Shown here piece after piece: positions 11,649-22,138 of a stretch of DNA of 64,000 nucleotides (within the stretch, counting starts at the first letter, position 1; every line of letters starts with the position of its first letter). The notes beneath the pieces are model-generated. The model had not been told where the DNA came from. It saw only the letters and a program-made list of their open reading frames with translations, and did not search any database. The stretch comes from Tetracentron sinense (Eukaryota; Streptophyta; Magnoliopsida; Trochodendrales; Trochodendraceae), in contig CM026554.1 of NCBI GenBank assembly GCA_015143295.1, positions 27,063,215 to 27,127,214 on the forward strand, given 5' to 3'. Made by a program: the position numbers and the translations under genes.

Positions 11649-12566
11649 TCACTGTGCCATAGATTTCAATCCCATACTGTCTAAGTGTGTTACAAAAACT
11701 TTATCCGATAAAGCCTTGGTCATCGGGTCTACAACATTAACTTGAGACCTAATCTTTGTAACCACTACATCTTGCCTGTCAATGATCTCATGAATGAGAT
11801 GATACTTCCGCTCCACATGTTTCATCCTTTTGTGGTTCCTAGGTTCTTTGTTGTGGGCCACTGCACCGTTACTATCACAGAAGAGAGTGATAAGTTTGAG
11901 TGCTGAAGGAACATTTCCTAGCTCTTGCAAAAACCTTCTGAACCAGACTGCTTCTTTTGCTGCTTCTGAAGCTGTAATATATTCTGCTTCTGTGGTGGAA
12001 TCAGCAATACTCTTCTGCTTTATGCTATTCCAACTGACAGCAGCACCACCCAGTGTAAATACATACCCAGATGTGGAAGCTTTATTGTCCGGATCAAATT
12101 GGAAATCAGAATCAGTATAACCCAGTCCAACCAAATCTTCTGATTGAAAGGTAAGCACATAATCCCTAGTCCTTTTCAGGTACTTCATAATGTGCTTCAC
12201 TGCAGTCCAATGATTAACACCTTGATTGCTTTGGAACTGACTACCAACTCCAACTGCATGACAGATATCCGGTCTAGTACATAACATGGCATACATGAGG
12301 CTCCCAACTGTCGAAGCATAAGGGCACCTCTTCATCTGCTCGATCTCATTAGCTGATGTAGGGGTCATCTTTTTAGACAAAGTGACACCATGTCTAAAAG
12401 GAATGAGTGTTGTCTTACAATCACTCATACTGTACCTAGACAATATCTTGTCTATATAGGAAGTTTGGCTCAAACCCAACATTCGGCATTTTTTATCTCT
12501 CAGAATCTTTATTCCAAGAATATGTGATGCCTCTCCCAAGTCTTTCATTGAGAAATGTTGAGAAAG
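11649..12566 (-). pseudogene. Element D: copia RT C-terminus and RNase H
   Basis: The frame begins at MKDLGEASHILGIKIL, the typical region just after the copia RT catalytic core. It continues through RYSMSDCKTT, LMYAMLCTRPDI and HWTAVKHIMKYLKRTRDYVL into RNase H. RNase H features seen are YTDSDFQ (first catalytic Asp), STTEAEYITASEAAKEA (Glu) and LFCDSNGAV (Asp), then the KHVERKYHLI tail and DPMTKAL near the end. The stop at 12567-12569, just upstream, sits where a Trp is expected (WLSxxFxMKDLGEA), which points to TGG to TAG. RNase H itself looks complete, about 130 residues. The function would be removal of template RNA during reverse transcription. Confidence 0.93.
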
Positions 12567-13430
12567 CTATATCTTGACTGATGACAACATCCCTACATCA
12601 TTCCCAATGAGTAGGATGTCATCTACATAAAGAATTAGGTATACTACCACTCTCCCACTGTCCTTCTTGTATATACAAGATTCTTCCAAATTCTTATGGA
12701 ATCCAAATTCTTTGATCGAAAGATCAAATCTTTGGTTCCAGCTTCTTAAAGCTTGTTTCAAACCATATATCGACTTGTTGGGCTTGCATACCATGTTCTC
12801 CTAGTTAGGAGCAATGAAGCCCTCTGGTTGCTTCATATAGATGTCTTCATCTAGCATTCCATTAAGGAAAGCAGTTTTGACATCCATTTGCCATATCTCA
12901 TAGTCATGGTCTGCAGCTATAGCTAGTAATATCCTGATGGATTTAAGCATAGCTACAGGTGAAAAGGTATCCTCATAATCAACTCCTTGAATTTGAGTAT
13001 AGCCTTTTGCAACAAATCTAGCTTTATAGGTCTCCACGTTACCATCGGCACCCTTCTTCTTTTTGTAAATCCATTTGCATCCAATTGGCCTTATACCATC
13101 TGGTGGATCTACTAAAGTCCAGACACCGTTTTCATACATAGAATCTATCTCAGCATTCATAGCTTTATTCCATTGAGATGCATCTACATCCAATGTAGCT
13201 TCCTGATAAGTATTAGGATCTTTATCCTGATCATCAGGGGTAACTAGATAAACTTCATTATTGTAATACTGAAGTTTATCCGGTGGTCTAGAAACTCTTT
13301 CAGACCTTCTCAGTGGAACAGAATTAGGAGAAATTAAAGTGGAAGGATTAGGTTCAGTTTGGATATTGGCTGTGTCGTCTTTCATCTCATGAAATTCAAC
13401 TTTCTTAAGGAGATCTATTTCTTTCTCCAA
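12567..13430 (-). pseudogene. Element D: copia reverse transcriptase core
   Basis: The N-terminal piece (13430-12801) holds the hinge LRRSERVSRPPD, then NAEIDSMYENGVWTLV, GCKWIYKKKKGADG, YKARFVAKGYTQ and WQMDVKTAFLNG with the first catalytic Asp. The C-terminal piece (12794-12567) has SIYGLKQALRSWNQRF and the catalytic YVDDILLIGND box. The two are separated by a single in-frame TAG at 12801-12803, where the family normally has Gln (xxQEHMVC-type context), so CAG to TAG is likely. Apart from that stop and the one at 12567, the frame is continuous. Its role is cDNA synthesis in the virus-like particle. Confidence 0.93.
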
Positions 13431-14564
13431 GAAAGTGGCATGAAGCCTAACAATTGTTCTGCCTTGGAGTAGAAATAGAAACCCTTAGTTTCTTTTGGAT
13501 ACCCTACAAAATTCCATTTCTCTATCCTAGATTCCAATTTAGTGGGTTCGAGTTTGCAAACATGCGCAAGACAACCCCATACCCTTATATGTTGTAAAAT
13601 AAGTTTTTGCCCAGTCCACAATTCATAGGGTGTAAATGGAATAGACTTAGATGGAACCCGGTTTAGAATATAAATGGCAGTTTGTATAGTATATCCCCAA
13701 AGATATGAAGGAACATCGGCATGGCTCATCATAGAGCGAACCATATCTAATAAGGTCCGATTTCTTCTTTCAGAAACTCCATTTTGTTGAGGAGAGGCAG
13801 GACTTGTCCATTGCGAGATAATCCTATTATCCCTTAAGTAATCCATAAACTCGTTGGTGAGGTATTCACCACCTCGATTTGATCGAAGTGTCTTTATGAT
13901 TTTGTCAGTTTGATTCTCAACTTCTAATCTGAATTCTTTAAACTTCAAAGGTGTCAGATTTGTGTTGCATTAAATAGACATATCCATATCTGGAATAGTC
14001 ATCGGTAAATGTGACAAAATACCGGTATTGACCTCGTGCAACAATGTTAAATGGACCGCATACATCACTATGTATTAGTCTTAATTTTTCTTCGGCTCTT
14101 CCTACCTTTTTAGGGTAAGGCTTCTTGGTCATCTTCCCTTCGAGACAAGACTCGCATGTAGGGAGTGGTTCTACCTTGAGGAAGTCAAGGGGACCATCTA
14201 TTACTAACCTCTTGATCTTATCAAGATTAATGTGACCAAGTCTCTTTTGCCAAAGATAAATAGACTCAGTGCAATGTCTCATCATTCCAGACATTCTAGA
14301 TGATGAGACATTGTCACTTTGCAGACATTCATTATTTACTAATGGAAATATCAAATAAAGAAAATTAATTAGATTACCAGGTATCAAGACCATTCCATCT
14401 TTCTTAATTTCAACAATTGAATTAAAATTTATAGAGAATCCATAAAATAAGAGTCTAGATACTAAAATCAAATTTCGATGTGCCGAAGGCACATAAAAGC
14501 AGTCTTCTAAAATTAATGTCTTTCCATTAAGTAAATAAAGAGTAAACAAGCCAATTGACTTCAC
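13415..14564 (-). pseudogene. Element D: copia GAG-pre-integrase and integrase
   Basis: The upstream piece (14564-13938) has FYVPSAHRNLILVSRL, the pre-integrase zinc region WQKRLGHINLDKI...CESCLEGK, and the catalytic-core start HSDVCGPF with TFTDDYSRYGYVYL, giving the two Asp of the D,D,E triad. The second piece (13948-13415) has SNRGGEYL, then QQNGVSERRNRTLLDMVRSM with the catalytic Glu, then GYTIQTAIYILNRVPSK and LWTGQKLILQHIRVWGC. The pieces overlap in different frames at about 13940. A second frameshift at about 13425 separates integrase from the RT hinge. Its role is insertion of cDNA into the host chromosome. Confidence 0.92.
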
Positions 14565-14780
14565 TGCAACATTTGCACCGGAGCCAACTTTAAGCTTATT
14601 CTCTTGTTTGGTCGGCTTTCTGGTTTCCTTGAACCCCTACAAAGAATTGCAAACGTGTACAGTGGATCCAGAATCCACACACCATGAGTTAGGAGGACCA
14701 TCTAGAAAGTTAGACTCAACAGTAATATGTACTTCAAAGTTTCTCATACCTTGAGTTGCGAGGTAAGTCCTGTAACTCTT
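14565..14780 (-). pseudogene. Element D: copia protease remnant
   Basis: One minus-strand frame reads NSWCVDSGSTVHVCNSL, the D-S-G catalytic box of copia aspartic protease, at about 14640-14690. It is followed by a TAG at 14637-14639, again where Gln would fit. The next residues GFKETRKPTKQENK lead into KVGSGANVAVKSIG of the following frame. The gag frame stops just upstream (14779-14781), and no CCHC zinc knuckle is found between the basic gag tail and the protease, so part of gag appears deleted. Its role would be maturation of the polyprotein. Confidence 0.8.
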
Positions 14781-15526
14781 AAGAACCTTTTACAACTCTT
14801 TCCTTACCCCTATTGTCTTTAAACTTTCCTTTGCCTTTCTTCCATTTTCTAAACTTTTTAGATTTCTTGGAGGTATCAGGTTTATCGACGATTAAAGTTT
14901 CACTTTTAGTTGACTTTTTGATCAAATCTTCTGCAGCCACAAGTGAGTTCATAAGCTCACTTAGTAACATTTCACTCTTGTTCATGTTATAATTTAACAC
15001 GAACGAATTGAAGGACGAAGGGAGTGACTGCAGAACAGTGTCAACTTGAGTGATGGCATCCATCTCTCCACCAAGAATTTTCAGTTCATTCAATAATCTC
15101 ATCATCTTTATGATGTGTTTCCTGACTGGAGTTCCCTCAGCCATCTTGGTGTTAACAAGGGATTTCAACTTTACTTGTCGAGCTGACCTATTTTGCTCAC
15201 CAAACATCTCATGAAGGTTTTGCAAAATGTCAGAAGCCTTATCCATGTGTCATGTTGGCTTTGCAAAATGTTAGACATCGAAACCAGTATGTAACACTTG
15301 GTCATCTGATTGGGCCTCTCCCATTGCTCTAACTCAGCCTTTTGGGCCGGTGAAGCATTTGGAGGAATTTCGGGCTTAGTTGTCTTAAGACATGGGTCAA
15401 GGTTATCCACAGCAAACACAATTCTAATCTTTCTTTTCCAGTCTACATAGTTAGTTCCTACTAACTTTTCATCACGAAGAATTTCAGTTAATGGGTGTAG
15501 GCTTGTAATGATCTAATCAAATGACA
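14779..15526 (-). pseudogene. Element D: copia gag
   Basis: The N-terminus is recognisable from about 15512: TSLHPLTEILRDEKLVGTNY followed by VDWKRKIRIV, the usual start of plant copia Gag, before the open frame 15419-15171 (PEIPPNASPAQKAELEQWER). A frameshift near 15246 moves into 15246-14779, with ASDILQNLHEMFGEQNRSAR, the UBN2-type capsid core (TKMAEGTPVRKHIIKMMRLL, LQSLPSSFNSF) and a lysine-rich tail. An apparent TAG at 15513-15515 and loss of a clear ATG obscure the start. It forms the virus-like particle. Confidence 0.85.
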
Positions 15527-17286
15527 AATTCGAAAGTATTAGGGATCTATTGTATTCATTAATACCAATTAGATTATGGGTCTGTTTCAAATGGTATTGC
15601 CAATATGGGAAGAATTAATTGTCATTGAAAACCTAGACACTGGCTTAATGTGATCCTGCCTTTGGGCACATCATCACATCGCCTTGAATAGGCAAATAGA
15701 AACTATCTTCTCCAATTTCACAGATCTCATCTTGTGAATTCTGGAGTATTCGATCTACTGTCTGATCTATAAGGGATGTTATACTCACGCTTTGGCGTTA
15801 TTGTATAATATCTCTTATTCATGTGCCCACCTACCATGAACCTAATAAACCCCTAATGAAATCTCACACTTTGGCCTTATTGCTCCCACTATTTGCTTAT
15901 TCAGTTTTCACCATGTTCACTCATAGGTGAGAGGGATTGGGCCCGACTTTGGCCTATCAGCTTACTCACACTCCCTACTATAGGATCACATAGTGTATGG
16001 TAGAAGATCATAATACTTAGGGACTTGTCCCCAGTCTTATATACACATGATATATGATATATCAAGAGCAATTATTTCAACAGAATAATTAAACATATAA
16101 ACAGATATCATCTCATGATAAAATAAGCAGTAGTTATCATCTTATGATAATAAAACATTAGTACAAGATTAATCGTTATAGGTCAATAAATTAAAATGCG
16201 TGGATGCAAGGCAATGTGATAAGAATAAAGGTAGCTCGCAAACACCTTCGCGATCCCTTCCTTTATAATCTTATGTAGATCACATCGCAACATCCTCCTT
16301 CACAGCATCTCCACCAATGCATTAAATAGAATTTAAATGGCATTAGGGAAACTAGTATTCCATTCGCCCTTTTAAGGGAAACCGAATGAATCTACCCTTT
16401 ACAGATTGCCAAAACCTACTACATATTAACCTCTAGTATGAATGCATGAATGATAAATAATTTATCATATATTATGACCCATAACTGTATTCTCATATAA
16501 AAAAGATGCTACCTGGTGATGGAGTACTTTTTCTTATTTTTAAAAGGATTTAAAATTTGATAACAATTATCAAATCGCCCGATAAAAATCTATATCTCTT
16601 ATAGATGAAACCCCGGAAAAAATAAAACAATTATATATTCCATAAAACAATTTTCATAATCAAATAATGTAATTTAGGAAAAAATTTGAAAGCCTCTTGG
16701 AAAATTAATTTAGAAAACTCCTTTTCCCGCTTTAGATTTTCGACTCAAGTTTTGACCCTCAAAAGATTGATTCTGGAAAAACTTTATTTACGAAAGTTGT
16801 AGATCTTTTCGATGGCTTCGAAATGATATACTGACGGACCTAAATCGAACTTATGGTCATAAAGTTATGGTCAAAATACTGAAACTGTATCGATTCTTCT
16901 AATCAAATACAAATCCGAAAATCCATGAATCAATTTAAATCGAAATAAGCTTTAATCTCCAAGAACGCTTAAGCAAGGGTATCAAACACCATGGGATTTA
17001 TTAATTAATGATCAAATCATTTCAAAGGAATTTCAAAATAAACTCTTTGTTTTGAATTTAATTATATCATATATAATACTAGTTTTTAAAATTTATTTAA
17101 TTATCAAATCGCATTCAATAATATAGTAAATATTTATTTATTCATCTTATGAACAAATAAAATAATAAAAACTATGAGCAATATTAAATAGATCTAAATT
17201 AATTCATCTCATGAATTAAATCATCCATTTAATTACCTTATCAAAATAAACAAAAAATACTCCTAACTATGTGCTCTGATACCAAT
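15527..17286 (-). mobile_element. Element D: leader between PBS and gag
   Basis: This is about 1.76 kb of AT-rich, non-coding sequence between the primer site and gag, unusually long for a copia leader. It would contain packaging and dimerisation signals. I see no additional gene, no nested element with recognisable ends, and no tandem array. Confidence 0.6.
17273..17284 (-). other. Element D: primer-binding site (tRNA-iMet)
   Basis: The minus strand reads TGGTATCAGAGC, complementary to the 3' end of initiator Met tRNA, two bases beyond the LTR end at 17287. Confidence 0.93.
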
Positions 17287-19503
17287 TGAAGGGGGATCCG
17301 GATAAAAATTTATGCTGAAACTGGATCCCTAGACCTTAACACCATAAAAAACATCAAAATTATCTAAGAGTTTTACTTATATCACCTCGATGAATGTTTT
17401 TCACCGATGAAGCTTAATCCACTCGAACCGTCAAAACTCTTTGTAGAGATTTCTCCGAAAAAATACTAGAAGCTCGATCCTTATTCTTTGCTATGCCCAT
17501 GAAGCTTTAGAATCTCCTTTGGAATTATAGAAGCAAGAGGAAGAAGCTGGATCAATGGTGTAGACCTTCTATCACCAATAATACTAAGGTTCAAAACCCT
17601 AGATTTGCATAACCCAACTAGGACCACCAATATAGCTCACGAAAATCCCTAGGGGTCTCCCGTAGGGCTCACAGTTTGGAGAGAGAGAGGAGAGGAGAGA
17701 AAAAATTCTGGAGAATTCTACTTAATGGTCTAGGGTGTTGGGGTATTTATAGAATAGGATCTTATCATAATCCTACTCCAACTTGATCTTATCTAGTAGG
17801 ACTTATTAATTAACAATAACACTTATTATTAATTAAATAAACTCCTACTTAATCTATAACTACTTTAGTTATAGTAATTCTATTAATTAAAGAGTCCCTA
17901 TTATAAGAGGATTCCTTAATTAAAAGGGATAAGTCAACATCCTACACCAAAGTAGGAAACCTAGTCAAACTAGGAATCCACAAGGGGGGGCGTGAGCTTC
18001 TATGGGCCGTGGGATTTGAGGAGTTAAAACTCCTTATTGTAATCTAATTTCAATAACATCTTAATCCTAATTACAATCCAACACTTGGATTTTAATTCCA
18101 TAATAAAAGGAATTATATTTCAATAATTATTTAATTAAACATATCCTAATCCAATTAGGATTCCTCAAGTGGGCGCCCCACCCTAGGGTTTAAACCCATA
18201 GGCTTTGGCCCATATTAAAGGTCCAATTTAATGGTTTAGGGATATGGGTCAAACCCATTTCCCCTTTAATTATGTTAATCAAATAATTACTAAAATAATC
18301 CCTTAGTTTAAATTAATAATTGATTTAAACAATAGATTAACTATTAATCTATTTAATTAAATGATTAACTTTTAATCACTTAAAATAATTGATTAACTTT
18401 TAATCAATTATTGAGCTTGTATTTCTTATGTGAGCACCTCCATAGATTGCTCTGGGGCATTCTTACCCTGGCTTATGCAATGTTATCCCATTGACCCTAA
18501 ACGAGAATTACATCGGAATTGCAACTGATGTGAGATATCCATGTTGCAATTAAATCCCAATGTATGAACATTAACCATTACGGATCCCGCCACATGAACT
18601 TTTAAATTTGATTTATCCTTCCAAATGCATTATCCCTAATGGGCCTTCAAGATTGACATACTATCTAATCCATAGCCCATTGCAAGTCATCCGGGTTTCC
18701 AAGACTAATGATTAAGCCATGAGAAACAATTTCTCATGAAAAAATTTTTGACAAAATCCTTTTATAAGTATAATACATTTTAATAAAAGTATATTTCAAA
18801 ACTTATTTTGTTTTCAAAATCACCTACGCAGAATTTGAACTTAATCAACTGTCTTACCCAAAACTTGGATAATCTCTCAAATTAATGAGCATGGATTTCT
18901 TGTTTGAAATTGATCATGACTCGAACAACTTTCTAACTATCCAACTATCACTGTATTGTATTCCCTAAGTTAGCAAATATGTTGATGGAATCAAAACAGC
19001 CAGATCACTGCCCCGTCATAGACGAACTCATTAGATTTAAGGATCATCGAAACCGTTCAATGTGAATGAGAGATCAACTATCTGATAGTATGTTTATGCA
19101 AGAGGTCTCTCATTGAATGCAATCAGTCAGTGTACATTTAAGCACCCATATGCTGATGTGTAATCTCCACTACAATAGTTCGGGATAGAACTACATCTCA
19201 ACTATTGAGAACATCTTAGCATTCTGGCAGCCATATAAGTGAAGTGCCCAGCTTCACCCACAGCTGTGACTATATAAGGTATAAGGAACTGGAAAGTTAT
19301 ATCTACCTGTGATAATCTAATCACATAACTTTCCTATAATATATCCTATGGACCTTTATCGATATCTCATATCGTATAGATCATCTCATGATCATGGTCA
19401 ATTACCCATAATGAATACACAATAGATTAAGAAGAGGTATTTATTAATCAAACTAATAAGGTTCTAACAATCTAAATGACTTTTCTGGGCATTATGTCCA
19501 ACA
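17287..19503 (-). mobile_element. Element D: 5' LTR
   Basis: It is complete, 2217 bp, with minus-strand termini TGTTGGACATAATGCC and ccccttca. It contains stretches of tttaatcaattatt-type AT-rich repeats and the same gtgggcgccc-containing block as the other LTR. It is bounded on the right by the LTR sequence of C at 19504. Confidence 0.93.
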
Positions 19504-19817
19504 TTCTTATCATACCTCATAAACCAAGTTACATAATTGACCCTCGGCCTTTACAAGACTTGTGCCCATGGCACTATTCACAACTTTGTGAAATGGGTTC
19601 CCGGGGTGCTACATTCCTACTTACGGTATTTTATACCCTAGATACCTGAGTATTATTATACCTTGTTTCAAGACTCAACATACACATATAAAACCCTCAC
19701 TTCTCTTTTCCCAATATCAAGAACACATGAGGCCTTAGGCCTTTACACACACTGTACACTACCACTATTCACTACACTATTCATATGAACAGTGCCCTCA
19801 AATTTTGGGGTTCTACA
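19504..19817 (-). mobile_element. Element C: 3' LTR, part 2
   Basis: It resumes the LTR of C and matches 24694-25001, ending ggggttctaca. It is separated from part 1 by copia element D. About 209 bp of LTR sequence (equivalent to 24485-24693) are missing at the break. Confidence 0.9.
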
Positions 19818-22138
19818 TCCTCCCCTCCTTATTAGAATTTCGTCCTCAAAATTAGGACGCTACGAAATCAACGGGGGATAAGTTTCCCACACTTCACTTT
19901 GCTTACCGAACCCACAAACTTAGTAACACAAGGCATGACAAAGGACATGTCTATCCCTTGTTAACAACACCTGAGCTAGGCACTAGCTTGTCGGCAAGGC
20001 ACCTAGGTTATCTACTTAACAAGATCGGATCCCTTCGATCTAAGCGCTTTGGAAAACTCGTGGTAGTGAAGATCAAACTTCGGAAAGTAAAACAATGCTT
20101 CCACTTTGACCTAGGTTCAAAACCCTTACACGCTTAAAATATCTCAAAAGACCTGAGAAGGCCAAAATCTACATGATCAGTCGACCGGTCAAAAATCATC
20201 TCTCTACCTAAAATCCCCATATAGAATTTTGCCTGATCGATTGACCGATAGGGAGTATCGGTCGATCGATAGTGGTTCGGTCGACCGGTAGGGGGTTCGG
20301 TCGACCGGTTTTGCCTGTTTTTCCCTATCTTATCTATTTTCTCCATTCTCCACACTTAGAGTATCCTACATACTCTTAGCTTGAACCCGTAGCTCAACAC
20401 CAATCACACCTCAGGTCATGTGAAACCCTCCTTCCACAAATCAAATACCAAGGTCACCTATATCACCTTGGCTCAAACAAGTTTAGTACGAAAGCACTAT
20501 TCACAACACAATTCATTAGAATAATAATTCTTGCATTCAGTACGCATAAGTTCATATATCACAAGATATTGCACATTTATTCTAGAATTCCACACTGTGT
20601 ACCTACTTCTTCGATACCGGCGTCTCATGACAAGAGTCCTGAGAGCCATAACACAACGTGAGTCTAATTTAAATCAAGCTCCTTGAATAGTTCAATGAGC
20701 GTATAGTGCTTACACAGCGCATCATATACATCAGAGTATACAAATAATAGTATAGGCATACCATAGAAATTCTATGCTAAGCTCTCCGATTCGGTTAAGG
20801 TATTAACCTATTACAAACTTAAGACAATACCCAGCTTAAGACTAGGATTAATGAATCGTTAATGCCCTTGAGTTGTTTAATTTCCTTTGAATCCTTGTGA
20901 CATGTATGATGCCTCTAGGATCTATATAATGCATATGAGATGTTCATGATGCTTATGATATGTATGAGGTGCATGCTATTTATGATGCTCATTCTATGTG
21001 TGATGCACATGCTATGTATGATGCTCATGATATGTGTGATGGTTTTGTATTTGAGCCCAAAACCATCTTTAGAGTTTATAATATAATTATCACTTTGTAC
21101 TGAGAATAGGGTCTAGAACGTGTTGCAAAATTAACGCGCATCTGTATCTAGAACTTTGCATCAAGCATTCATGAGTTTGTCCAAAATTATATGCATATTT
21201 ATTTATTTACTCTTGTTATTGTTTTTCTTCTAGGGTTCCTACTAGTCATGGGTATCCATGAACTCATAGACTTATCATCCTACCATGAGGTGTGACTTGT
21301 GTTTGTTTGTGATAAAAGACACATTAAGCATAATTTAACAGATTACATTACACAGGATACACATAATAGTATATATATTGAAACCTAAGTCCTTAGTTCC
21401 GCAATGACTCTGAATCTACTAAACTTGTAAAACGAAAGAGAATCCTATGCTTGATGAATTGGTTTCCAATAATTTATAACGTATAGTACGCACACACACT
21501 TAGCATATAATAACACTCATCAACACAGTACATATGGTATACACACGATAGGGATTTCTAGATAACTTAGCAAAGTTAGGAGTCAAGTCGATTGAAGTAT
21601 CAACCGGTTTAAGATGAAGACTATTAAGTATTCTCTACTTGGAATAAAATTTTCTATATGGACCTAATACCCTTGCTTGATACCCATTATGTCATTGTAT
21701 CAAACCTAACATTTAAAGTTCATCTGAGTTCTAAGTTCAACTCAAAGAACCACTTCTACCCATACCGTCCTAATGCCTAGGCTTGATACTAATTTTGTCG
21801 CGGTATCAACCTCTGACTAGAACATACTCCTACTCGAAGGAGAACTACCTAACTTGGAAACCAGGATTGAATACAGCCATTAAACTAGCATGTAAGTCTT
21901 GTAATACCACACATCAATACATCCGAGTACACATGTAATAGTATAAACATACAATTCAAATTTTCCTAGCATAAGACACTAAGTTCTGTTGAGATTTCAA
22001 TTGGTTTTGACTAAGACTGATCAATCAGTCTGTACTTGGAATACGACTCTTTTCTTAAACCTAATGCCTTGGTTAAGTCACGGTATCGGACTATAAGTGA
22101 CCCTAAAGAACCTAATACCTAGGCTCTGATACCAACTC
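19818..22138 (-). mobile_element. Element C: non-coding interior
   Basis: On the minus strand the interior starts at the PBS (22123-22134) and ends at a purine tract next to 19817, with the phrase atttcgtcctc at about 19845 that also adjoins the PPT of G and K. No gag or pol frame is found in these 2.3 kb. At 20180-20310 there is a cluster of gtcgaccggt and cgatcgat motifs. At 20890-21050 there is a loose repeat of tgatgctcatgatatgt. A chromovirus interior is normally about 5 kb or more, so the coding part has been lost or was never present. Confidence 0.7.
22123..22134 (-). other. Element C: primer-binding site (tRNA-iMet)
   Basis: The minus strand reads TGGTATCAGAGC followed by ctaggtatt, four bases from the LTR end. 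It matches the site used by K and D. Confidence 0.9.

Larger units (their letters stand above)
9541..19503 (-). mobile_element. Element D: Ty1/copia LTR retrotransposon
   Basis: The domain order on the minus strand is gag, protease, integrase, reverse transcriptase, RNase H, which is diagnostic for copia. 5' LTR 17287-19503 (2217 bp), PBS 17273-17284, coding region about 15526-11649, PPT 11628-11643, 3' LTR 9541-11627. It sits in the 3' LTR of C. The right flank is ttctt. The left end has lost the first 54 bp of the LTR together with about 209 bp of the LTR of C, so no TSD remains. Coding frames carry several stops and frameshifts. Confidence 0.92.
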
